Assembly (NCBI RefSeq): GCF_000953675.1
Contig: NZ_LN679998.1
Span: 1,635,911 to 1,699,910 of the forward strand
Reading direction: 5' to 3'
Origin: Paraclostridium sordellii
GTDB taxonomy: Bacteria; Bacillota; Clostridia; Peptostreptococcales; Peptostreptococcaceae
Length of the DNA: 64,000 nucleotides
Shown here: positions 45,299 to 54,272 of the stretch, one piece after another
Layout of the letters: the number at the start of each line of letters is the position of its first letter
How positions within the stretch are numbered: position 1 is the first letter of the stretch
Translations under genes and position numbers: made by a program
The notes under the pieces: model-generated
The model's input: only the letters and a program-made list of their open reading frames with translations
What the model was told of the DNA's origin: nothing
Database searches by the model: none

Positions 45299-45409
45299 CT
45301 AAATCAATCTCCCTTTTGTATATGATATATTAAATATCTTAATTACCTTAGTTATATACTAGAAAGATTTTATCATAAAATGAAATTTAATAAAAGTCTT
45401 GATTAAATA

Positions 45410-45441
45410 AAGAACTACCTAAAAATTAGGTAGTTCTTTTT
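45410..45441 (-). terminator. intrinsic terminator of the MFS gene
   Basis: AAGAACTACCT and AGGTAGTTCTT with an AAAAATT-type loop. Confidence 0.82.
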
Positions 45442-45446
45442 AAAAA

Positions 45447-46766
45447 TTAAGCAACATTTTTTTCTTTTTCATCATGGCCATGTCTATTGTATTTTTTAGT
45501 ATAAACAGTTATTAATAAAATTGCAGCTAAGATATATATAACTGCTGTTATGTAATATGCTTTTGAATATCCACCAGGGATTTTAAATAAAAACAATCTA
45601 GTAAATTGACCTGCAATTATAGATGTAACACCTCCAGCTACAAATATTAAAGAGTTATAAGCAGGTCGAGTATTCTTTGAAACAAACTCCATTGGTAATG
45701 AGTTCATTATTGGATTTGCACAGTTCATAAATCCTGATCTGAAAAATAACCCTGCTCCAACGGCAAAAACCATTGCACCCCCGAAAATTTTACCATTTGC
45801 TATTATAAGCATGAAAGGTGTTGATAAAATAGCTAATCCACCTAATGCAATAACATTTCCTAGTTTTTTAACTACCCATGGTGATATAACCAAGAATATT
45901 ACCATAGCAAAATATTGATATGAAACTAAGTGAGAAGTTGTTGCTCTAGATATACCCAGTTCGTTATTTAAGAATACAGAGAAATACGGAACAATTAATG
46001 AAGCTCCAAATCTTATCATTGCAAAGTATAATAACCATAATAATACATATTTGTTTTTGAATATAGACCAGTCAAATTTTCTTTTTTCATGAGTTTCTTC
46101 ATAGTAGTCTTGCTTTTTCTCTTTTATAAATAACAGAGGAATTAGAGAAAGAGCAGCTATTACAACAAACATTAATAAAACATCTCGTTGAGCTAAAACA
46201 AATTCATGTAATTGATGTGATGACATTGCTTTTAAATTTGCTGTTAATTGACTTGCTTGACTTGAAGATATTCCTAATCTTGATGCAAGTCTAATTACTG
46301 AGATACTACCACCAAACCAAGTGGCAAGTGTCATACCTATTACATTTATATACATAGCTCTTGAGAACACTTTAGTTCTATCATCTTCTGTCGTATATGC
46401 AGTAAGGTATGGAGGAAGAACAACGTCAAACAATGTAACTCCGACAAATATTGCTAATGTAGCTATTGGATAAATAAAATTAACATCAACATAGGAAATA
46501 GCTACCAATGCAATTATTATCATTATAGGTCCAGCAAGTATAATTTTCTTATATCCTAACTTTGGAACTAATAATAGCATAGCTGCGCATACAAAGCTAC
46601 TTATTCCCATGTAAGTTGCAATTGAACTTGCTGTTGAAATATTAACTTGTTGTAAAAACGTTACAAGTACATCAAAAGCAACCCCACTCATAAGACCCAT
46701 GAAGGCATAACTAACAATATACACCCAGCTATTGAAGTTAAATCTTTTTAACTCTTGTTGATTCAT
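45447..46766 (-). CDS. MFS transporter
   Basis: A 439-residue transporter with about 12 helices, a central charged loop (residues ~215-235: KKQDYYEETHEKRK) and a His/Glu-rich C-terminal tail. Segments such as YVLLWLLYFAMIRFGASLIV are typical of MFS drug or sugar carriers. ATG 46766 is chosen because GAGGGA at 46774-46779 precedes it at normal distance; the ATG at 46781 overlaps that site. The upstream promoter carries a large dyad operator, so expression is regulated. Substrate unknown. Confidence 0.85.
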   Translation of the reverse strand: MNQQELKRFNFNSWVYIVSYAFMGLMSGVAFDVLVTFLQQVNISTASSIATYMGISSFVCAAMLLLVPKLGYKKIILAGPIMIIIALVAISYVDVNFIYPIATLAIFVGVTLFDVVLPPYLTAYTTEDDRTKVFSRAMYINVIGMTLATWFGGSISVIRLASRLGISSSQASQLTANLKAMSSHQLHEFVLAQRDVLLMFVVIAALSLIPLLFIKEKKQDYYEETHEKRKFDWSIFKNKYVLLWLLYFAMIRFGASLIVPYFSVFLNNELGISRATTSHLVSYQYFAMVIFLVISPWVVKKLGNVIALGGLAILSTPFMLIIANGKIFGGAMVFAVGAGLFFRSGFMNCANPIMNSLPMEFVSKNTRPAYNSLIFVAGGVTSIIAGQFTRLFLFKIPGGYSKAYYITAVIYILAAILLITVYTKKYNRHGHDEKEKNVA

Positions 46767-46806
46767 AAAAAAATCCCTCATTTCATTAAATTTTAAGATA
46801 TAGCCA

Positions 46807-46870
46807 CAATATATAGGAAAATGTTTCCTATATATTGATTCAATTTTACACCGTATGGAAAATTTTGCAA
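46807..46870 (-). promoter_or_regulatory. promoter and 31-bp dyad operator of the MFS gene
   Basis: On the minus strand TTGCAA (46870-46865), 16 bases, TAAAAT (46848-46843). Downstream of it lies a perfect dyad with 14-base arms (46807-46820, 46824-46837), half-site CAATATATAGGAAA. The dyad would start at or just after transcription begins, a repressor position. The segment 46871-47277 is AT-rich and I see no gene or RNA in it. Confidence 0.72.
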
Positions 46871-47290
46871 TATAAAATAAAATTAAAGAAAAATAATATA
46901 AATTCGTTAAATTTGCTCAAATAAATAAAAAAATCTAAGGTATTCATGCCTATTGTATTATGTATTTAGCTTAAAGTATTTTTAATAAAACTTTTTTCGT
47001 TGGCCTTATAAAATTAAGTAAATCTAAAATAAAGCTAACTAAAACTACATAATTTTGAAAATTTTTTTATTCTCCTATTTATATGAAATTTTCTGAATTT
47101 TTTTATCTAAGTATAAATTAAAAAATAGTTAATAAAAATCTTTCGTTTTTATGCTAAAAAAATTTTTAGTTATTTTGGCAAATTTTCCTATATGTTTATA
47201 TTAATTATTTATTTAGGAGTAATATTATTTAAGTAATTTATCATATTATTTAATAGTAAAACTTAATTACATTTTTAAGGAGGTAAGAAT

Positions 47291-47566
47291 TTGAGTAGAA
47301 ATTTTAACGAAGTTTCAAATGATAAACTTTTTAGAATTCGGATTTTATCAAGTTCAGGTGATAAAATTAGTTTGAAATTTCCAGTAGATTTTGTAAGGAG
47401 AATGATAAAAGTTAATGGTTTTAATTGGTTAAATTTTAAAAGTGATTTAATTGATACAAATAATTTATCACAACTAATAATTCATGCATTAAATGACAAT
47501 TTAACAGGTAATATAGCTAACATACAAACTAAAAATAATGATTCAATAAAAATAAATATAGATTAA
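47291..47566 (+). CDS. small protein with a LiaX/YvlB N-terminal-like domain
   Basis: A 91-residue soluble protein. KLFRIRILSSSGDKISLKFP followed by a helix and an LSQLIIHALND segment looks like the short domain seen at the N-terminus of LiaX/YvlB-type proteins. It is an isolated domain here. The start is TTG 47291 after a strong AAGGAGG (47278-47284). Function unknown; proteins with this domain are often tied to envelope stress, which is only suggestive. Confidence 0.62.
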   Translation: MSRNFNEVSNDKLFRIRILSSSGDKISLKFPVDFVRRMIKVNGFNWLNFKSDLIDTNNLSQLIIHALNDNLTGNIANIQTKNNDSIKINID

Positions 47567-47646
47567 AATTTAAATTAACCTTGAATAAGATTATGTTTTC
47601 TTATAATATATTGATAACTTAAAATTATTATCGAAAGGAATCTATT

Positions 47647-47880
47647 ATGAAAAATTTTAAAATAAAACTTACTAGAGATACTTTTAATTTTAGATTTAAA
47701 CAATATGAAGGTACATATTTTTTTGGAGATGTAAATGAAGAAACTCAAGTAGTTAAATATAAAATAACTAAAGATGAACAGGGATTAGAATTAAAAGAGT
47801 TTGGAAATACACATATAAAAGATAATATGTTATATATACCACAAGTTGAAGCTTATATAGATTTAAATAGTCTAAAATAG
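47647..47880 (+). CDS. uncharacterised small protein
   Basis: I do not recognise this 77-residue protein. It is predicted to be beta-rich (NFKIKLTRDTFNFRF, YEGTYFFGD, QVVKYKITKDE) and ends with VEAYIDLNSLK. GAAAGGAA stands before the ATG and a strong terminator follows. It is 80 bases after the previous small gene, probably with its own promoter (TATAAT at ~47603). Confidence 0.6.
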   Translation: MKNFKIKLTRDTFNFRFKQYEGTYFFGDVNEETQVVKYKITKDEQGLELKEFGNTHIKDNMLYIPQVEAYIDLNSLK

Positions 47881-47913
47881 TAGGCTACAATATATAAAAT
47901 CTATAGATTATGT

Positions 47914-47953
47914 AAATTGCTGCCATTTATTTTATTTGGTGGCAATTTTTTTA
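47914..47953 (+). terminator. intrinsic terminator
   Basis: AAATTGC..CCA pairs with TGG..GCAATTT, followed by T. Confidence 0.82.
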
Positions 47954-48194
47954 GTTAATTCAGCTATTTATACTTATTTTATTGTTTGAGTCATATAATA
48001 TATGGTATATATATATAACATAGAAAGTTTAATAATTTAATTAGTTCATATATAGCTTAGTTAAAAATAATTACAAAGTAAAAATTTAAACTGTCAAAAA
48101 TGTAAGAAATGTTTAAGACTAAGGTAAGGATCTTTTAATGATTTGTATGTATAATAGGATTATCAAATAAAACAAATCAAAGGGGGCAATATAT

Positions 48195-48293
48195 ATGACA
48201 ATAATATTAGGAACTTTAATAATAGCTCTATTTATACTGGCAGCAGGGGCTGGGTTATTAGAAGAACAATTAGAATCAATAAATAAACAATAA
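48195..48293 (+). CDS. 32-residue membrane peptide
   Basis: A short open frame with a good site (AGGGGG at 48181-48186) and its own terminator ten bases downstream. It codes for one hydrophobic helix (TIILGTLIIALFILAAGAG) and a short acidic tail ending SINKQ. TATAAT at 48150-48155 lies upstream. The size, topology and clean promoter-gene-terminator layout suggest a real small protein, possibly a membrane-enzyme accessory or a toxin. No family is recognised. Confidence 0.7.
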   Translation: MTIILGTLIIALFILAAGAGLLEEQLESINKQ

Positions 48294-48304
48294 TTTATAT
48301 AGAT

Positions 48305-48332
48305 AAAACGCTCACTATTTGAGCGTTTTTTA
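48305..48332 (+). terminator. intrinsic terminator of the small membrane peptide
   Basis: AAAACGCTC and GAGCGTTTT with an ACTATTT loop. Confidence 0.87.
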
Positions 48333-48419
48333 TTTTTATACAATAATGTAACTATATAATCTTTATAGTATGTTAAAATATTGTAAAGATTAATATTAAA
48401 GGTAGGTATAGAGTACGTT

Positions 48420-50312
48420 ATGAATAATGTCAAATTTTCGATAAAAAAAATCAAGGGGATATCATCAGATCCAAAAATTTTATATACCAAAGCAATTTTT
48501 TATATGAAACTAGGTAAAATCTCTGAAGCTATGGATTTGCTTACCCAAGCTTCTATAAATAATTACAGTAAAGCACAGTATACGTTGGCTAAACTGTATC
48601 ATGGTGATGGAAATATAGAAGAGGCAGAAAAATGGTATAAATTAGCTTTTAAAAATGAAGTAGAAGAAGCTGCTTATGATTTAGGTAATATATACTATAA
48701 ATTAAATGCCTATGAGTATGCTATATACTGGTATGAAAAATTAGCTTTATTAGGACACTTAAGATCCCAAAATAATTTAGGTGTTCTACATTTTAAATTA
48801 GGGGATAACCAAAGGGCTTTAAAGTGGTTAGAAGAAGCAAGTAACGGAAAGCTTTCCGATGCATTTTATAACCTTGGTATAATATATGAAAAACAAGAAG
48901 ATTTAGAAAGAGCTTTTAATTATTATAAAAAAGGAGCTATATTAGGAAATAATTATGCTAAATATAACTTAGCTGTTATATATCAAAATCATGATGATTT
49001 AAAAAATGCCATATCATATTATAAGCAATTATATAAAGTGGGAAATGATAAAGCTTGCTTTAATTTAGGATTGATATTAGAAACTGAAGATAATCTAGAA
49101 GAAGCAAAGATATATTATAAAAGGGGAAGTGAAAATGGTAATATTGATTGTACTTATAGATTAGCCTGTATATATGATGAACAAGAGGACTATGAAAATG
49201 CAAAAGTTTACTATAAAGAAGCTTATGAAAAAGAATACAAATTAGCCGGCTATAAATTAGCAAATATTTATAATAGAGATAGTGAATTAGATGTAGCAAA
49301 AAAATATTATGAAGAGGTATCAGATTATAATACAGCTGCTATAAATAATTTAGCAGGAATACTATTTGAGGAAAAAAATTACGAAAAAGCTATTAATTTA
49401 TATGAAAAAGCAATAAGTCATGGAATTGAAGAAGCTAAGGAGAATCTAGGAGATTTATATTCTCAAATAAATGACTTTGATAAAGCGATACATCACTATT
49501 TAACTATAGATAGAATATTATCTGTTCAGATAAAACTAGCTAATATATATGAATCATTAGGAAATACAGAAAAAGCTATTGAATACTATAGTAAAGCTTT
49601 AGAAAACGGTGATGTCGAATCTATATATAGATTAGGGATAATTTATGAAAAATTAGAAGATTACCAAAAGGCTAAAGACTATTACATACAAGCTGTAGAA
49701 AAAGAACATATTAATGCAAGAATACATTTAGGTAAAATTGCATTTGAGGATGAGGATTATGAATTGGCTAAAAGAATGTTTGAAGTTCCAGCAAATGAAG
49801 ATAATATATATTCTCAGCATATGCTAGGTATAATCTATAGTATATACTTGAAAGATTATGTAAGCGCTAAATATTGGTATGAAAAACCAAGATTAAATGA
49901 TTGTATAGAATCCATTTTCAACTTAGGACAATTAAGTTTAAAATTAAATGAAGATTCGGAAGCTGAAAAGTATTTTAAAGAAGGAACTAAATTAGGTGAT
50001 AAAAAATGTAAGTATATGTTAGCTAGCTTATACTATAAAAAAAGTTATGAAAACTATGAAAGTTTAGCTAAAGAAAACTATGAAAACAGCCAAGAGGTTT
50101 TTGATAAGTTACCTAAATTAATATTAAACTTTGACCAAATACTAATACCTCAATTTGAAACTATAGATAATATATCAGAAGATGAAGAAGAATATGTTCC
50201 AAGATATATATTAAGTGTAGAAGAGGATAATAATTATGTATATAAAGAAAAATCGACTGAGATGATAGTTGATGGAGCTTTAGAATTTAATATTGAAAAT
50301 ATAACTAAATAA
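48420..50312 (+). CDS. Sel1/TPR-repeat protein
   Basis: A 630-residue protein made almost entirely of about 15 tandem helix-pair repeats of 34-36 residues (for example EEAEKWYKLAFKNEVEEAAY, ENAKVYYKEAYEKEYKLAGY). The last ~70 residues are acidic and not repeated (NISEDEEEYVPRY). No signal or membrane segment is visible, so it is a cytoplasmic scaffold. The repeat type is between Sel1 and TPR. Its partner is unknown; it stands alone with a terminator shared with mntP. Confidence 0.88.
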   Translation: MNNVKFSIKKIKGISSDPKILYTKAIFYMKLGKISEAMDLLTQASINNYSKAQYTLAKLYHGDGNIEEAEKWYKLAFKNEVEEAAYDLGNIYYKLNAYEYAIYWYEKLALLGHLRSQNNLGVLHFKLGDNQRALKWLEEASNGKLSDAFYNLGIIYEKQEDLERAFNYYKKGAILGNNYAKYNLAVIYQNHDDLKNAISYYKQLYKVGNDKACFNLGLILETEDNLEEAKIYYKRGSENGNIDCTYRLACIYDEQEDYENAKVYYKEAYEKEYKLAGYKLANIYNRDSELDVAKKYYEEVSDYNTAAINNLAGILFEEKNYEKAINLYEKAISHGIEEAKENLGDLYSQINDFDKAIHHYLTIDRILSVQIKLANIYESLGNTEKAIEYYSKALENGDVESIYRLGIIYEKLEDYQKAKDYYIQAVEKEHINARIHLGKIAFEDEDYELAKRMFEVPANEDNIYSQHMLGIIYSIYLKDYVSAKYWYEKPRLNDCIESIFNLGQLSLKLNEDSEAEKYFKEGTKLGDKKCKYMLASLYYKKSYENYESLAKENYENSQEVFDKLPKLILNFDQILIPQFETIDNISEDEEEYVPRYILSVEEDNNYVYKEKSTEMIVDGALEFNIENITK

Positions 50313-50320
50313 ATAAAAAG

Positions 50321-50373
50321 ATGGGTAAAAACACCTTAAAGAACATATGTTCTTATTAGTGATTTTACCCATT
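50321..50373. terminator. bidirectional terminator with a palindromic loop
   Basis: ATGGGTAAAA and TTTTACCCAT form the stem; the loop holds GAACATATGTTC. Confidence 0.8.
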
Positions 50374-50392
50374 TTTATTATTTTAATTAATA

Positions 50393-51013
50393 TTATCTAA
50401 AAAAATTTGATATGAATCCTGTATGTTCATTAAATATATTAAGTCCTATAAATATTAAGATTATACCACCAATAATTTCTGCATAGTTTTTTAATATAGG
50501 TCCAATTTTCTTTCCTATTAATATACCTGTAAAACATACTAAAAATGTTATTATTGCAATAGATGTAACAACTTCGATTATAGATATGTTTAAAAATGCA
50601 AAGCTAACTCCTACAGCAAGAGCATCTATACTTGTAGCTACTGATAAAACTAACAAGTCTTTTGTCTTAATATCAACAGTAGAAGTATTTTGGCTTAAAC
50701 CATTAATTTCTAAATCCATTGCTACCTCATCTTTTTTATTTTCCTTTATTGATTCATATATCATTTTAATACCTAAAAATGATAGTAGTATAAGTGCTAT
50801 CCAATGATCAAAAGTTTTTATGTATTTTTCAAAACTAATACCCAATAACCATCCGATTAAAGGCATACCTCCTTGAAATAAACCAAAGAAAAAAGCTATT
50901 TTAAAAGCTATTTTTTTTGTTATGTTTTTCATAGTCATTCCTTTTGTTATAGATACAGCAAAAGCATCCATAGATAAAGCGAATGATGTTAATAAAACTG
51001 AAACTAAACTCAT
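50393..51013 (-). CDS. mntP: manganese efflux pump MntP
   Basis: A 206-residue six-helix protein with the paired family motifs FALSMDAFAVSITKG near the N-terminus and ATSIDALAVGVSFA in the second half, each with an Asp in a helix. MntP exports Mn2+. ATG 51013 is preferred over 51019, which lies too close to AAGGAGG. The leader holds a yybP-ykoY Mn2+ riboswitch with a terminator, so expression should rise when Mn2+ is high. Confidence 0.93.
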   Translation of the reverse strand: MSLVSVLLTSFALSMDAFAVSITKGMTMKNITKKIAFKIAFFFGLFQGGMPLIGWLLGISFEKYIKTFDHWIALILLSFLGIKMIYESIKENKKDEVAMDLEINGLSQNTSTVDIKTKDLLVLSVATSIDALAVGVSFAFLNISIIEVVTSIAIITFLVCFTGILIGKKIGPILKNYAEIIGGIILIFIGLNIFNEHTGFISNFFR

Positions 51014-51044
51014 TTTCATTCCTCCTTAACGTTTTATAATATGC

Positions 51045-51180
51045 ACAAAAAAACGAGACTTATACACGAAAAAATCGTGTATGAGTCTCGTTATTTAAGA
51101 TTAGACCAGACTAAAAAGTCATTATGTTGATCTAACCACACATTCGTGCCAACTACTCCCTCAACAAGAGTAAATAATCT
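51045..51180 (-). ncRNA. yybP-ykoY manganese riboswitch and terminator
   Basis: Read on the minus strand from 51180: P1 is AGATTA/TAATCT (51180-51175 with 51103-51098). The conserved parts are GAGGGAGTAG and ATCAACATAATGAC...GTCTGGTC, as in known Mn2+ riboswitches. A strong terminator (ACGAGACT/AGTCTCGT, extended by ATACACGA/TCGTGTAT) lies at 51045-51090, followed by mntP. In this family Mn2+ binding usually prevents termination. Confidence 0.85.
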
Positions 51181-51234
51181 CTATATAATTCTTCTAAATT
51201 TTACTTTAAAAATATAAATGTGTCAATACTTATA

Positions 51235-51909
51235 TTACAGTTTGCTTATATGATTTAGTTTATCTCTATCAATTATAGTTATTTTTCCTCTTTGAGTTGA
51301 TATGATTTCTTTATTTTTAAAATCCGTAAGAATTCTAGTTATAACCTCTCGGCTTGTTCCTAATTCTTGAGCAATTCTTTCCTGTGTTAAGTATAAATAA
51401 TTACTATTGTTTATATTTTGAGATAACTCTAGTAGATATTTTGAAACTCTAACATCCATTCTCTCAAATGCAATTTCTTCTAATACTTTTATAACATCTT
51501 TATATTTTTGAAATAGATTACTTACCATATACTTTTGGAAATCTAATGTATTGTAAATATATCTTTGAAAGATATCCGTTGGAATAAATACTATTGTTGT
51601 AGGCTCCATTACTTCTGCAAAAGCAGGATAGTATGAGTTTGTAATCATGCATGAAATTGATAAGTAACATGTATCTCCACTTGTAAGTTTATATAATGTA
51701 ACTTCTTTTCCTTTTTCTGATATTTTATAAACTCTAATAATTCCTTTTAATATTAATGAGAAACCTCTACATTGATCTCCTCTAGAGAGAATTTGAGAGT
51801 CAGAATCAAAATTTTCTATAATAAGACTAGATTTAATCATTTCTTTAACATCTACATCTAAATGATCAATAAAAGAATACTTACTACAAAGCTTTTCTAT
51901 AGTATCCAT
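51235..51909 (-). CDS. Crp/Fnr-family transcriptional regulator
   Basis: A 224-residue regulator with an N-terminal cyclic-nucleotide-binding-like barrel (residues ~15-125), a dimer helix and a C-terminal winged HTH (ERIAQELGTSREVITRILTD). No Cys cluster for an Fe-S sensor of the Fnr type is visible at the N-terminus (Cys8 only), so the signal is unknown. It lies between the mntP leader and a divergent ZorA-like gene. Confidence 0.87.
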   Translation of the reverse strand: MDTIEKLCSKYSFIDHLDVDVKEMIKSSLIIENFDSDSQILSRGDQCRGFSLILKGIIRVYKISEKGKEVTLYKLTSGDTCYLSISCMITNSYYPAFAEVMEPTTIVFIPTDIFQRYIYNTLDFQKYMVSNLFQKYKDVIKVLEEIAFERMDVRVSKYLLELSQNINNSNYLYLTQERIAQELGTSREVITRILTDFKNKEIISTQRGKITIIDRDKLNHISKL

Positions 51910-51982
51910 AAAATCCCCCCTAAGCTATATTTTAGCACATAAAAATAAATTTATTTTCTTTTTATTAAATTAAATGAACATA

Positions 51983-52165
51983 TTGTATTAATTTTGCATA
52001 ATGTTTATTAATAGGTTATTAAAAATACTCACCACAATAATTTTAACTTCTGAGTTATCGATAATATAGATAAAACCCATAAATACATCTAAGTGGTATG
52101 AGTATAAAGATAACTTCTTAAGAGATGAGCTTAAAGTAAATTTAAGACATCTCTTTATTTTTTGT
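51983..52165 (+). promoter_or_regulatory. leader with terminator before the MotA-like gene
   Basis: TTGTAT (51983-51988), 17 bases, TATTAA (52006-52011) look like a promoter. The leader then has GAGTTATC/GATAACTT (52052-52059, 52109-52116) enclosing ~50 bases, and an intrinsic terminator AAGAGAT..CTTAAA / TTTAAG..ATCTCTT (52120-52155) plus T run, 58 bases before the gene. This suggests attenuation. I cannot match the leader to a known riboswitch. Confidence 0.6.
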
Positions 52166-52222
52166 CTATTTTTTTTTATGTATACATATATATTATTAAT
52201 ATCATAAATTAAGGAGGTAAAT

Positions 52223-53569
52223 ATGGGGAAAATAATAATAAATTTATTTACATCAGTTTTCACAAATCCTATAACAATTACTTTTATAGGTATTACGATA
52301 GTATATTTAATACTAATTGTAATCAAAAACAACAATATATATTACTTTATAAATGAGAAGTTGCGAGAGTTAAATTTAAATCAAGATGAAAGTACTATAC
52401 TTACAATGGCTAATGTTAAATATGAAAGCTATAAAAACATGTATCCTTATGCAGAAATAAACATGAATTCTTTTATAGAGGAGGTTATCTCAGACTTTTC
52501 TAAAGATAAAAAGATTATAATTGATGAAATAAAATTCATAAAAAATGCACCCTCTGTATGTATACTTTTAGGAGTATTAGGAACATTTGTAGGATTAACT
52601 ATAACACTTGCAAGTATAGATAAAGGAGATATAATTAGCTCTATGACAAATGCTATTGGAAGTATGCAAATAGCATTTACAACTAGTATAGTAGGTATAG
52701 TATGTTCTATAATTTTAAACTCTTGTATTAAACTTAAAAATTGTGAAAATACACTGCTTCAATTAATGCTTAAAGTAGAAAATTTAATGACTGTTAAATC
52801 AAGTCATTCTAAAGGAGAAGTACTAGATTCTAAGTTAAATGAAATTAAAGTTTGTATACGTGATATAAGTAAAGCTATAAGTGCTATAGAAAGATTTGAT
52901 AAAATTTCTAAAGACTTACATGATTTTAATGATGATTTTATATCTTCAATAGAGAAGTTAGGTATAATGTTAAATGGTTCTCATGAGTCAATAAAGACTT
53001 TCGATCAGAGTATTAGAAAGCTAGATAAACAATTTAGTATACTTAATTTAAAATTTGTAAAATTGTTTGATACATATGAATCTCAAAGTGATATTTTTAG
53101 TGAAATAGCTGTTAGCATAAAAGAATCTGAAAAGAATATCAAATTTGTAAACCAAAGTCAAACAACTATAAAAGATTACATAAAAGATGTTAATGCTGGA
53201 TTTGCTTTATATGAAAGAAATATACAAGACCTTATGATGAAATTAATAAATCATGAAAATAGTTTACTTGTAAAAGAAAACTCTATTAAAAATATTAATG
53301 TTAATTTAAGTTCAGATATAAATAATTTAAGTAAAATCATAAATAATCAGGCAGATTCAATAACTAATAAATTAGACTTAGTTTTTAAATATATAGATTT
53401 ATATAAAGAAGCTATGGATATTTCAAAAGCTATAGAAGATAATAGTGACCTACTAGAGACTTTTGAAGAAGAGAAGATATCTAAATTAGATAATTTATAT
53501 GAACTAGAAAATACCAACCAAACATTTGACTTAGATGAATTAGATGAAGAGGAACTAGAGTATGATTAA
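52223..53569 (+). CDS. MotA/TolQ/ExbB-like proton channel with long tail (ZorA-like)
   Basis: A 448-residue protein with three membrane helices (~16-35, 110-131, 145-169). The second and third carry family motifs LLGVLGTFVGLTIT and MQIAFTTSIVGIV. From ~170 to 448 it is a long charged, coiled-coil-like tail of about 280 residues, which is the ZorA layout of the Zorya phage defence and much longer than in ExbB or MotA. Its stop overlaps the MotB-like gene by eight bases. ZorC/D/E are not nearby, so it should be called ZorA-like only. Confidence 0.78.
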   Translation: MGKIIINLFTSVFTNPITITFIGITIVYLILIVIKNNNIYYFINEKLRELNLNQDESTILTMANVKYESYKNMYPYAEINMNSFIEEVISDFSKDKKIIIDEIKFIKNAPSVCILLGVLGTFVGLTITLASIDKGDIISSMTNAIGSMQIAFTTSIVGIVCSIILNSCIKLKNCENTLLQLMLKVENLMTVKSSHSKGEVLDSKLNEIKVCIRDISKAISAIERFDKISKDLHDFNDDFISSIEKLGIMLNGSHESIKTFDQSIRKLDKQFSILNLKFVKLFDTYESQSDIFSEIAVSIKESEKNIKFVNQSQTTIKDYIKDVNAGFALYERNIQDLMMKLINHENSLLVKENSIKNINVNLSSDINNLSKIINNQADSITNKLDLVFKYIDLYKEAMDISKAIEDNSDLLETFEEEKISKLDNLYELENTNQTFDLDELDEEELEYD

Positions 53570-54185
53570 TAAATATAGAAGAACTGTAAATAAAGAAGAA
53601 GAACATAGTAATTTTTGGCCTACATTTACAGATTTATTAGCTACAGTTCTAATGGTTGTTATAATGTTTTTGATTAGTTCTGAAAGTATGGTTGGTGGTG
53701 TAGAACAAGATATTGCTAAAAACGTTAATAATTCAGTAAAAAAAACATTAAATGAAAATGGAGTACCTATAGAAGTTGATAAGGAAACTGGTAATATCAC
53801 ATTTGGTGAAACTACTTTGTTTGATACTGATAGTTATGAATTAAAACCAGAAGCTAAGGAAATTTTAAAAGGATTTATTCCTCAATATGTAGAGACCATC
53901 TATAAAGATTATGGAGAATATATATCAAAAATAATTGTGGAAGGTCATACTGATGATGTAGGTACATATATATATAATTTAGACTTATCTCAAAAAAGAG
54001 CTTTTAGTGTTGTTAACTATATCGTAGGAGAAGAAATTGGAGATTATAAATTTAAAGATAAACTAACTAAAGACATCGTAGCTATAGGTAGGTCTAAAGC
54101 TGAGAATATAGAAAATACAGATGGAAGTATCAATAGAGAAAAGTCAAGAAGAGTAGAGATTAAATATGAAGTTAATGTTAAGTAA
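53562..54185 (+). CDS. MotB/OmpA-like stator partner (ZorB-like)
   Basis: A 207-residue protein with a short cytoplasmic N-terminus, one helix (residues 19-39) with the ion-binding Asp24 in FWPTFTDLLATVL, a linker, and a C-terminal OmpA-type peptidoglycan-binding domain (VEGHTDDVG at 126-134, LSQKRA at 142-147, and SRRVEI near the end). It should form a 5:2 ion-driven motor with the overlapping ZorA-like protein. The length and layout resemble ZorB. The output device is not evident. Confidence 0.82.
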   Translation: MINKYRRTVNKEEEHSNFWPTFTDLLATVLMVVIMFLISSESMVGGVEQDIAKNVNNSVKKTLNENGVPIEVDKETGNITFGETTLFDTDSYELKPEAKEILKGFIPQYVETIYKDYGEYISKIIVEGHTDDVGTYIYNLDLSQKRAFSVVNYIVGEEIGDYKFKDKLTKDIVAIGRSKAENIENTDGSINREKSRRVEIKYEVNVK

Positions 54186-54214
54186 AACTCCGAATATATG
54201 TTTGGAGTTTTTTT
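54184..54214 (+). terminator. intrinsic terminator
   Basis: AAACTCCGA pairs with TTTGGAGTTT, followed by T. It separates the motor pair from the next gene. Confidence 0.8.
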
Positions 54215-54272
54215 GTATTTTATGTAAAATAAATGGTATAATCTATAAGTGATTAGTTTGGAGGGATATAAA

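Noticed and set aside
50345-50356. GAACATATGTTC, a perfect LexA-type box
   Set aside because: It lies in the loop of a terminator between two convergent genes, where it cannot control a start. Its symmetry is explained by the hairpin.
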